Below, one piece after another: positions 1 through 9,639 of a stretch of 64,000 nt of DNA (position 1 is the stretch's first letter; every line of letters begins with the position of its first letter). The notes beneath the pieces are model-generated. The model was not told the origin of the DNA, searched no databases, and saw only the letters and a list, made by a program, of their open reading frames with translations. Origin of the DNA: Cannabis sativa (Eukaryota; Streptophyta; Magnoliopsida; Rosales; Cannabaceae); NCBI RefSeq assembly GCF_029168945.1, contig NC_083605.1, positions 34,485,280 to 34,549,279 on the forward strand. The letters run 5' to 3'. A program made the position numbers and the translations under genes.

Positions 1-1369
1 GCGGGTTATTATCGACGTTTTGTGGAAGGATTTTCCAAAATTGCGATGCCGTTATCCGAGTTAACTAGGAAGAATCAGCGATTTATATGGTCAGATAAGT
101 GTGAAAAGAGTTTTCAAGAGCTGAAGCAACGATTGATTACAGCTCCTGTTCTAGCCTTGCCTTCTGATCAAGAAAAGTTTGTGGTGTATTGTGATGCTTC
201 TAGGCAGGGTTTAGGCTGTGTGTTGATGCAAGCAGATAAAGTCATAGCTTATGCTTCTCGGCAACTGAAAGATTATGAGCAGCGTTACCCAACTCACGAC
301 CTAGAACTTGCAGCAGTGGTGTTCGCCTTAAAAATTTGGCGACACTACTTATATGGTGAAAGGTGTGAGATCTATACTGACCACAAGAGTCTCAAGTATT
401 TCTTCACTCAGAAGGATTTGAATATGAGACAGAGAAGGTGGTTAGAATTAGTAAAAGACTATGACTGTGAAATCTTGTATCATCCTGGAAAGGCAAATGT
501 TGTGGCTGATGCCTTAAGTAGAAAAGGACCTGATCAAATAGCCAACATGGTTATGTTTTCCTCACAGCTAGCCTCGGAAATGACTAGAGCAAACATTGAG
601 TTGGGGAGTGAGGAATTATTTAATCTGACACTTCAGTCAGATTTGTTGGAAAGAATCAGAATGGCTCAGTTAGAAGATTCAGAATTGACTAAGATTCGAG
701 AAGATGTCTTAGCGGGCAAAGCTAAGGACTTCTCCATTGCTGACAATGGAATGCTGTTGTTTAAGGCACGGGTGTGTGTCCCTGATTTCATTGAGCTTAA
801 GAAAGAAATTTTAGAAGAAGCTCATACTACCCCTTACTCATTACATCCGGGAACCACCAAAATGTATCAAGATCTGAAGCCCTATTTCTGGTGGTACGGG
901 ATGAAGAGGGATGTAGTGGACTATGTCACTAAATGCCTAACCTGTCAGCAAATCAAAGCCGAGCATCAGCGACCGGCAGGGTTACTTCAACCGTTAACGC
1001 TTCCGGAATGGAAGTGGGAAGACATTGCGATGGACTTTGTGGTTGGCTTGCCTAGAACCACAGGAATGTACGACTCAGTTTGGGTTGTGGTGGATCGTTT
1101 TACAAAGTCAGCACATTTCTTACCTGTTAAGGTAACCTATTCAGTGGATCAGTATGCTGATTTGTATGTGAAAGAAATTGTTCGTCTTCATGGGGTACCG
1201 AAGTCAATTGTTTCAGATAGGGACCCCAAATTTACCTCGAAGTTTTGGATGAGTTTGCAGAAGGCTATGGGAACTAATTTGAAGTTCAGCACAGCCTTTC
1301 ATCCTCAAACAGATGGTCAATCTGAACGAACCATCCAGATACTTGAAGACTTGCTACGAGCTTGTGTTA
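1..1369 (+). pseudogene. Ty3/gypsy (Tekay-type) pol fragment: RNase H and integrase
   Basis: The frame is open from near the window edge and holds the last part of reverse transcriptase, RNase H and integrase of a chromovirus. Numbering from the ATG at 22, RNase H has the YCDAS aspartate near residue 58 and the TDHKSLKY block. Integrase has the CLTCQQ zinc-finger cysteines near 305 and the D-D-E triad near 338 (MDF), 399 (SDRD) and 435 (SER). The protein is clearly related to the W polyprotein (32497-36906) but differs at many residues, so it is another copy or subfamily. The integrase breaks off near 1369, where LTR sequence of element Y begins. The final residues before the stop at 1438-1440 are read from that LTR and are not part of the protein. 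The 5' part lies outside the window. Confidence 0.93.
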
Positions 1370-1376
1370 TTAGATT

Positions 1377-4122
1377 TCTGCATAGTCCACGAGTCAATCT
1401 TATTAGATTTCTGATATTGTTCGAGGGCCTTTTCTCTTAAGAATGTTTCGTCCCTTTTTTAGTCTTACTTGTCTCTATTTATAATTGCATAGTCAGACAG
1501 TTAATTATAGGGTTGACTGAAATCTTTACAACAATTATCCCCTGAAATTGTGGGGTGTAATTACGTAACACGTAAGATAGATGCGGTTAATATTTGAATA
1601 TCACACAGCTTGATTAGTTTGCTTTTACTGGGTCAAAATAATCATGCATTAAACACGTTATAAATCATATCGTTCTGGGATGCCTCAATAAGAACCCAGT
1701 ACTAATGTAAAGACCGCCTATGAATAGTACTTTGTATTATTAATTATTTAAGGTTTATGTATTAATAATTATGGAATGCATATTTTAGAAATATATTTTA
1801 TATATCATATATGTTTTTATGCTATTTTATATTTAATTACCTAATTTCTGTGATTGTGCTCGGAAGCTGTGGAAAGCGACGTTGGGCCTAGAGAGTTGCA
1901 TTTTATAATTTAGTTTATAATCGAGGTATTATTGTTAATAGTAGAAGCGTTAGAATTTTCGGGGATTAGTAGTTGACCATTTTGCCCTTGAGTTGTTTAA
2001 TTATTTATTTATTTTTATTTATTTATTTGGGGGGCAAGGAGGTCTTTTGGTGAGACTTTTCTTTTGTCTTTAGTGGCTAAGTTTTGGCTGAGAATGGATT
2101 TTACTAAGTAATTTTATTAAAAAGAAAAAGAAAAGAAGAAAAAGGAAGCAAGGAGAAGTTGCTTAAGTTTGAAGGAAAAACAAAGGAAAATAGTTCTTTC
2201 TCTTTCTCTCTCTTTCGATTCTTTTGGGCTGTAGTTGGGGGTGAGAATTTGTGTTGAATCAAGGGAATTCTAGTGGTATTGAAGCTTTGTTCAAGGTAAT
2301 CTTTTCCTTTATCTTTTACTTGAAGTTGTTGTAGTTAAATTAGGTTTTGATATGAATTTTGGGAAATTGGTGGCTGTTTGATTTGGGAATTGTTTAGATT
2401 AGTTTCTGGTGTTGATTAGAGGTTGTTATCCTGATTATAAGCTAAGCTAAGTGAGTATTTTAATGTTTGGATTGAATTTAAAGTTGTGAGTTCAAATTGG
2501 AGCTTTAATGGTGAAATGGGATTTTGTTTGATTTGTTGAGATTTGTTGATTGGAACTGGTATATTTTAGTGTATACAGGTATTCTGGAAAGTATTGGAAA
2601 ATTTGGGGATAAATTGAGGTTGTGGGGTTGGAATTTTGGTTCCCAGACCAGAACCGGAATTCCGGTTCCTGGGAGCCTGTGTCAACCGGTCGACCGGTTG
2701 GTCCCAGGAACCGGACTTCCGGTTGGGAACCGGCCTGCCGGTTGGGACTTTTTCCCGAACCCTATTTTTTTCTCATTTTTAGATATTTTAGGGCATTGTC
2801 ATCCTTTTCATCGATAGGGTTAAGCTTAGTTTACATTTTATATTCCCGATAAGTGTTTTAGCGAGTCTCTCATCGGTTTTCGAATATATTGGTTTAGGGC
2901 CCTGTTATACGTCGAGCTGCACTTCCACTCAGGCTGACCGGCACACTTGAGCACGGAACGAGGTAAGATAGCGTAAGAATATATATATGAATGTTTATGC
3001 TTGTTTTGGATGTTATTATAAGTACGGTGTTACCAACACGAGTACCCAGGGTACGTCGTGTTCGTGGTACAACACTTAGTAATTCTCGGGAGTACAATCA
3101 GGGCTCTACCAACACAAGTACGGAGTTGGTACTTTAGTGCATTTGGTATAGTAGTCGTACTACCCTTAAGAACGTTCTTAATCATTTGGTGAGCTTCGTT
3201 GTTAAGCTCAGGGCAGCTTGATCATAAAGCTGGCGACGTGCTACTTTTATATGTCTTGCATATCTTACTGAGTCTGTTGACTCATCAGTTTGCTACCTTG
3301 TGTAGGTAAAGGAAAGGCAAAGCTGGAGGAGCAGTGAGGTGGAACTCGGCATGATTGTACATATCGCGGCAGTGCAACCCGGAGGGTTTCGATCTTATAT
3401 TATTTTGAGTCTATATTTTGGAAATGCATGTCCGCTAAACTTTTAAAAAAAAAATGTATATGTACATATTAGTAAAATATTTTAAACTAGTATTTTGATA
3501 CTCGGGATCCCGATCCGCATGTTTATTAATATATAAATTATTAAAATTAATTTCCGAGTTTATTATTATAAAATGCGGGCGTTACAACTAATGACCTTGA
3601 TAGCGAGCTGGAGCTTTTCCTGTATCTTTCTGAGGTTGATAATATAAATCTCGTCGCTCCTGTGCTGAAGACATAACACTCCATCTGACAATCACAATTC
3701 TTGGCAACAAGGTGAACTTCTACAGTCATGTGCATGTCTTCCTATGACGAGATGGACGCCTCGCTATCAGTTGCTTGGGTTTACCCGTCTGTTATACTTA
3801 GTCTGTATACTGTATATTATACACTAAGTGTCTTCACATTCATTATATTTTGCTTACGTCTACTCATGCTTAACGAGGTTGATACCTCGCCTTGCATATT
3901 CCTTGACGTATGGTTTCTCGCTAATGTATAAGGCAACAGTTTGTATATGCTTATCTCGCGTAAGACCTTATAGTCAACAATTTGTAAATATACTCTGTCA
4001 CTTTCGCATTTACTGAGTTATTCTATTTTTAAATATAATTACTGTTTCATGCATTGATCCCTACTCCTTCCAATCTGACACATGTCCTCCAATAAAATAG
4101 TAGCTGAATTTCGGGTATAACA
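1377..4122 (-). repeat. 3' LTR of element Y, truncated and interrupted by a solo LTR
   Basis: Positions 1377-1705 and 3587-4122 match 40278-41129 along their whole length, about 860 bp against 852 bp, with scattered substitutions. The part equivalent to 40161-40277, which is the 3' end of the LTR on the minus strand, is missing at the junction with the pol fragment. The LTR begins, on the minus strand, at 4122 with TGTTATACCC. A purine-rich stretch (AAAGGGCAAT on the minus strand) just upstream is the likely polypurine tract. Confidence 0.88.
1706..3586 (+). mobile_element. Solo LTR, Tekay-like gypsy family, TSD ACTAA
   Basis: The segment starts TGTAAAGACCGCC and ends GGGCGTTACA, with ACTAA at 1701-1705 and 3587-3591. 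The other LTR copy of Y (40601-40610) is uninterrupted at the same point, so the empty site is visible inside the window. The 1,881-bp length, the ends, the GGGATCCCGA motif near 3505, the GAGTC...GACTC hairpin near 3271 and the GTGTAGGTAAAGG box near 3301 tie it to the Tekay LTRs of W and Z1. It is diverged enough to be a separate family. No internal region remains, as expected after recombination between two LTRs. Short open frames inside it, such as 2524-2817, are not genes. Confidence 0.93.
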
Positions 4123-5908
4123 ATTGCCCTTTAAAAAGTTTTTTTAATAAGAAAAGTACTTTTTAAATGCTTACAGTGGGTATATTCGTCACAACCCCTT
4201 TCTTCAAGACCACGCATGGCCTCAATTTTAAAGACTCCACGGTTTCAAGGGACATTATTAGCATTAATGAATAGCCTTTTCATCTTCTTCCTCATTTCCA
4301 ACCGTTAGATTTTCCAACCTTTAGCCTTATCGTTACTGAGTTCTAAGTATAAAATGGTGGCTCAGCCTACCGATATTCCATAAACTCCTGGTTTTTGGTA
4401 AATTTCATCCAGGAATTGGATTGTCACTCTCCTGTGGAGATGTCCCATCCAGGTTCAGAAATATATCCTTCAAAACTTGTAACGCTGGAATATACCAACT
4501 GTTTTTCCTCTCCATATGTTCCTAAAAACTTCAAACCTCAGTTTAAATTGGAAACGACGGATTCCAAGACTAAAGATCGTCTGATTAATCCAAATCAAGT
4601 AGATACAGTTGATCATTACAGGTGATCCCCACAAGAAATTTCAGAGGGTAAGCATCATCCTATGCGAATGGTGGTCTGATTTGAATTCGTCATTTTTATT
4701 ACCACTGTTGCTTCATTGATCTTTTATATTTGTCTCTACGGGAATGGGCAGAGATTTTGAGAGCAAGTTCAGAGGTCCTCCTCAGGCTGACAAGGAATTT
4801 AGGAAGAAGGTAATCCTAGTTGGCGAGGTCATGGATTCTACTAAAGAACCCAAATCGCTCAAGACCAAGGCTTGCACAAGAAAATCTCCAAACCAGCCAA
4901 TCACTGGTGTTTATAAATTTCCCGAGGCTGGGAATGAGGTCTTAGCCACAGGGAATGAGATCTCTGCTGCAGGAAATGGGATCTTCTGATGCGAGAAATG
5001 GAGGTCTTATGCTGCAGAGAATGAGGTCTATGCAGAGGTCGAGTCCTTTTACATGCAGACAGTCTTTCTCGAGCTACGTGTAGACAATCTTTCTCGAGCT
5101 CTCCTGTCCTCTATAAATAACCTTGTAGTCTTTGTTCAGGAAAATGGCTTAATGGTTTGCCCCTAGTGGCATTTTCGTACAGACAAGTTTGTAAACCAAC
5201 TTATCTTAAATGCCTTGTACTTTTTCATTTGAACTTAATATATTTGTGTTGGCTTGCGTTTTTATTCACAATAAAAACAATTATATTTTGATCAAATGCA
5301 AAGTACCTTTGGTCTTTCCATTGCTCATAATTTTCCTATTTAAGTAGTTAGTAATCTACTAGACTTTTGAGTTTTGAGCAGTTATCAACTCTGCCTCGCA
5401 ATGACAGTTACAATCTGTCTTAAGCAAACTTAAATATACGTTTAATTATTTTCTCATTTGTGTACATTTTTTATTGCTTATATGAATAGTTAGATTATCT
5501 ATCTATATACTAGGTTTAAGTACTTTTATCAAGACATCTCGATGTCTCGTTTAATATTCCTATCTTGTGCGAACCGTTAATATTCAGTTTTGTACGCAAG
5601 TTTTGAGTTATATCTCATTTATAACTTTTAATTTTCCTTTTTCGTCAGACAGGTTTAAATCAAAAAGTTATGATGGTTTGATCGCCTTCTCGTCAGAAAG
5701 GTTCGACCAAAAACTTTAAAAAAAATAAAAGTTGTGGGTTTGCATTATATCATGTATTTCCAGATAAATTCTTGTTAATCATACACAGATGCCCCTTAAG
5801 TAATTTTAAAGAGTAAGGCTTTATAATTGCTTAAATAAAAGAATTGATTCTCTTTATTCATAACTGAAGTTAAAATATTACATCAGCATTGTGAGTTACA
5901 TCATTAAT
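4123..5908 (-). other. Non-coding zone of Y between pol and the 3' LTR
   Basis: About 1.8 kb separates the integrase stop from the 3' LTR, a common layout in Tat elements. On the minus strand I see no coding. It holds a degenerate tandem repeat of about 22 bp (4927-5035, GGAATGAGGTCT-like), a 25-bp unit twice (5057-5106, around TCTTTCTCGAGCT), and a plus-strand TATA-like site (5111-5119, TATAAATAA). It also holds the spliced antisense frame listed separately. The remainder, 5120-5908, is AT-rich and shows nothing further. Confidence 0.6.
4440..4989 (+). CDS. Possible spliced antisense ORF inside element Y
   Basis: On the strand opposite to Y's genes, an open frame starts at ATG 4440 and runs to a possible donor ACAG|GTGATC at 4621/4622. 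It resumes in the same phase after an acceptor GGGCAG at 4751 and stops at 4987-4989, giving roughly 139 residues. A second candidate donor (GAGG|GTAAGC) lies near 4649. A TATA-like box (TATAAAATGG) sits at 4349-4358, a plausible distance upstream. The end of the product would be built from the GNE-containing tandem repeat. I recognise no domain. Tat-lineage elements are known to carry an antisense ORF between pol and the 3' LTR, which is why I record it. Splice sites and start are inferred, and chance is a real alternative. Confidence 0.3.
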
Positions 5909-6880
5909 TTACTGGTAATAGGGTCGCAAATGTTCCACGTTCCAGTAGTTCTTTATTAGCGAGCCATTTAGCCGAGCCAATTTGTAAACTCCGATTCCTA
6001 CTATTGTTTTGATTACATATGGACCCTCCCAATTTAGGTTGAACACTCCTACAGACGCATCTCTCGTGTTTGCAAATACTCGCCTCAGCACCAAGTCTCC
6101 AACATTGAATAGCCTTTTCTTGACTCTTTTGTTGAAGTATCTTGTAACTCGGTGCTGATACATTGCATTAGTGACTTGCGACTCAGTTTGTTTTTCATCA
6201 AGCAGATCCAAAGATAACTTTAGGAGTTCTTGGTTTTCTTCTTGATTATAAAACTCTTGTCTATGAGTCGATATGTTCAGTTCAACAGGTAGCATTGCTT
6301 CCGAACCGAATGCTACCGAGAAGGGAGTGTGTCCCATTGTTGTCTTCTCTGTAGTTCTTTGAGCCCAATGTACTTGTGGTAGCTCGTCGACCCACCTTCC
6401 TTTGGTAGCATCTAGCTTCTTCTTGATAGTATCCTTCAAGGTTTTATTAACAACTTCCACTTGTCCATTCGCCTGAGGCTTGGATACTGACGAGAAGCTC
6501 TTAATTATTTTGTTCCTCTCGCAGAACTCAGTGAACAAGTCGCCATCAAGCTAGGTTCCATTATCGGATACTATCTTCATGGGAATTCCAAACCTACAGA
6601 CAATGTTCTTGACAACGAATTCGAGGACTTTCTTGCAGGTTATGGAAACAAGAGGCTCGGCCTCAGTCCATTTAGTGAAGAAGTCAACTGCTACCACTAC
6701 GTCCTTGGCTCCTCCTCGCCTGGTGGATATTGCCCCAATTAGATCAATCTCTCATATAGCAAATGGATAAGGCAAGGCCATCATCCTTAATTCTGTTGGA
6801 AGTACGCGAGGTATCTGTGAAAACCTCTGACACTTATCACACTTTTTGACAAACTCATGGGTGTCCTTATTAATCGTTTG
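5909..6880 (-). pseudogene. Element Y integrase, catalytic core and C-terminal part
   Basis: Reading from 6880 down, the frame gives a CDKCQ zinc-finger end, the first aspartate in EIDLIG, the second in VSDNGT and the glutamate in NGQVEVVN, so the D-D-E triad is still readable. The C-terminal part (5909-6538 is open) carries the usual VGDLVLRR and WEGPYVI blocks and ends HLRPYYQ. In-frame stops near 6881, 6754 and 6553 stand where tryptophan or glutamine is normal. All three fit C-to-T or G-to-A transitions. No chromodomain follows, as expected for Tat elements. Confidence 0.9.
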
Positions 6881-7564
6881 CTAGTAATATCCTTGTCTAA
6901 TGATCTTTTTAGATAGGCTCTGCCAACCTACATGATCCCCATAAAAGCCTTCATGAATTTCTCGAATGATCCCGTTTGCTTCTGTAGGGTGAACACACCG
7001 AAGTAAAGGCATCGAATAACCTCTTCTGCATAGTTTGCCTTCAATTATTGTGCATCGCCACTCATTTTTGTCAATTGGAAGTTGCCCGTCAAGTAGATAG
7101 TTGACAATAGGGGTCATCCATGTGGGTGAACTGTCTATCATCTCCACGTCTTCCCTTTCACATATACTTGGCTCGCTCAGCATCTCCACCGGAACCAAGT
7201 TCAATTCATCCAAGTCGTTCTGCGAGGCCAGTTTTGCCAAGGCATCAACATTAGAGTTTTGCTCTCTTGGAATTTGTTCCATTTTAAAGTAATCAGATTT
7301 TTTCAAGTTCTTCCGAACCTTCTCTAGATACTTAGCCATTTTTAGGCCCTTGGCCTGGTATTCCCCGAGAACCTGATTTACAATCAGTTGCGAGTCACTA
7401 TGGCAGATGAGATTCTTGACTTTCAACGCCTCAGCTATCTTTAAGTTAGCAATTAAGGCTTCATATTCAACCTCATTGTTTGATGCGTCAAATTGAAATC
7501 TCAAAGGATAGTGAAACTTAAGGCCCTCTAGTGAAATTAATATTACCCCGCCACCCGAGCCCTG
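6881..7564 (-). pseudogene. Element Y RNase H and start of integrase, 5' end lost
   Basis: The frame begins within an RNase H domain (GSGGGVILIS, then FDASNNEVEYEAL and SDSQLIVNQV), continues through a VDALAKLAS motif and enters the histidine part of the integrase zinc finger (HEGFYGDHVG). It closes at a stop near 6881 that separates it from the rest of integrase. Upstream, the frame meets a foreign copia LTR fragment at 7565. The reverse transcriptase domain that should precede it is absent from the window. Confidence 0.88.
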
Positions 7565-7885
7565 TGTTGGGTTTTGTGCCCTAAATAAAACCCATTTCAA
7601 TATAATCAGATTTACTTATTAATAAAGATCAGAAATAATATTTTATGTTGCATGGTTCACATGATTTATTTCATGATTATATGTACATAATGTATGAATT
7701 CTATTTAAGTCTAGAACATATCAATTTGTTAATGATTATAGTGTTGTCAACACAGTGGAATATAATCTTAATTATATGTTCGAAAGTTTATTCCCTGATT
7801 TGTCAGTACACTGGATTTAGACTGACATGATAATCAGCGATAGGTATTCTTACACCTTGGATAAGTGTTATGTCCTTTTCTATGT
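7565..7885 (+). mobile_element. Copia LTR fragment lying where Y's reverse transcriptase should be
   Basis: It starts TGTTGGGTTTTGTGCCC, which is the start of an X-type LTR read on the plus strand. It keeps recognisable similarity to the first 350 bp or so of the X LTR (compare the reverse complement of 11150-11505), but is clearly diverged. The right edge is approximate, because protease-RT linker codons of Y resume by about 7886 (the minus strand reads RGD, a stop, then MLARDCY). I see no TSD. A deletion of RT must have accompanied or followed the insertion. Confidence 0.75.
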
Positions 7886-8865
7886 TGTAGCTCTATGTGA
7901 TAGCAATCGCGAGCTAGCATCTAATCGCCTCGTACCACTCCCACACCTTCTGGTGTTTGAAACTTCAGGGATAGGTGCTTAATCGAACTAACTGCCCCTA
8001 GTCTGATTAATGTTGGACGACCCAATAATTTATTGTAAGCCGATGGCAGGTCGACAACTAGAAGGTCTTGCATAACTGTGGCGGATAGGGGTGCCTCTCC
8101 CAAGGTTAGCGCGAGCTCGATTATGCCCTGACTGGCGATACTGTTGCCAGTGAAGTCGTAAAGATTTACCATGCAAGGCTTCAATTTGGCCTTTTCAAGC
8201 CCTGTTTTCTTCAGCGTTTCTTTGTAAAGGATGTTCACTGAGCTCTCGTTATCTATCAACACCCTCTTTATCCTTTTATTGGAGAGCAGGATAGTAATCA
8301 CTAATGGATCGACATGAGGATACCTCACGTTCTTCTCATCTTCCTCCAAAAATATGATTTGAGGTTCTTCAGTTTTTACGTTCTTGGAAGGTTTAGGAGC
8401 AAATACTGACTGCTCATTTTTTATTTCTTTCACATATCTCTTTTGGGCGTTATTACTCTCTACAGCAATATGCGGCCCTCCCGAGATAACAAGGATGTCC
8501 TCTCCTTCAACAGGAAGAGGTTCTAATCCCTGGTTGTTTGAGTTGTTGGGCAGACTGGGCTGGTTATGTCCATTGCCCTTTCTTTTCACATACTGCTTGA
8601 AGTGGCCCCGAGCGATGAGACTTTTGATCTCATCTTTCAACTGATGGCACTCGTCTGTTGTGTGCCCAATGTCCTTATGGTATTTGCAATACCTAGTTGG
8701 ATCACTTTTGTGCCTCGCATGCCTCATGGGCTCGGGTTTGCTGAAGGCAACCTTGTGCTCATGTGCGAGGTAAATATTTTCCTGAGTTTCATTAAGCTTG
8801 GTATAAATAGTATAAACTGGCACGTACTTATCGTGCTTCTTTTGTTTCTTTTTGTCTTTTGACAA
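7886..8865 (-). pseudogene. Element Y gag C-terminus and aspartic protease
   Basis: From 8865 the frame first gives a lysine-rich stretch, then a [14 protein letters not shown] zinc-knuckle-like block, about 100 residues of low-complexity linker, and a retropepsin domain starting near RVLIDNESS. It ends with LLGRPTL and GVGVVRGD followed by a stop at 7921-7923. The active-site motif is DNESS, where Tat proteases normally have D-N/T-G-S-S, so glycine is replaced by glutamate and the enzyme is probably inactive. Residues after the stop still resemble the normal linker toward RT. Confidence 0.88.
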
Positions 8866-9006
8866 CTCCTTAGAATCGTACTTTCTCTTTTAGCCAGAGG
8901 CCCCTGAGTTATCAACTCTAGTTGAGACAGTACTTGTTGAAACATTACTAGGTTTGCCTCCCTAGCATGTTTTCAATAAGTTTATCTCTTTTTGAGCTTC
9001 CTCTTT

Positions 9007-9639
9007 TCAGACGAACAAATGAGCCCTTTCGTTGAACTCAGTGATGTTCTTCACTGGACGACCCTGTAAGTCGTCCCACAGTTTGCCCCCAATGGTTGAT
9101 AGATCAGTAGTGATTCCCGCCTGAAGGGCAGTAAGTTGCGTACTATCATCCAGATTTCTAACCCTTGCAGTAGCCGTGCCAAAACGACTTAAGTACGCCT
9201 TAAGTGTTTTGCCTGGTTGCTCCTTGATGTTGGTTAGCAAGGACGCCTCGGGTCGTCTATCCCTTGTGGCCTGGAACTATTTTTTGAAGTCCTTTGACAG
9301 CTGTTCCCATGAAACAAAATACAACGTAAATTGTTTGTAACATTACTAGCTCGCATTATTGTATTAAAGCTATTCAAATGCGAGATCATATCGGTGGTAC
9401 CACCATACAATGAGACATGAGGATTTTTAAATCCCTAGGGAAAAGGAGTATTCATGATATCTGAATGGTATGGCTCGAGCTCCTCGTTTGATTCGTATCC
9501 AGATTGTTTCCCTAATTCCCCCACTTGATATCTCCTGAACTTATCCTCCATCTCGTCTATTCGCAATTGGATAGGATCCTCTTGCTTTGGACCGAGTTGT
9601 TGGCGAAGATCATGTTTTTTCTGATTCAAGTGCTCTTGC
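9007..9639 (-). pseudogene. Element Y gag core domain
   Basis: Two open stretches (9629-9435 and 9240-9007), joined by a frame with stops, make up a retrotransposon gag capsid domain. Recognisable parts are the IDEMEDKFRRYQVG segment, a YGGTTDMISHLNSFN block typical of Tat gag, and TLKAYLSRFGTATARV followed by FNERAHLFV. Upstream the frame is interrupted at 9640 by the copia element X and continues at 29611 and then at 39200. A stop follows MNTPFP near 9435. Confidence 0.85.

Noticed and set aside
2524..2852. Two overlapping open frames of 76-97 residues in the solo LTR
   Set aside because: They lie inside an LTR, run through the CCGG palindrome cluster and have no domain.
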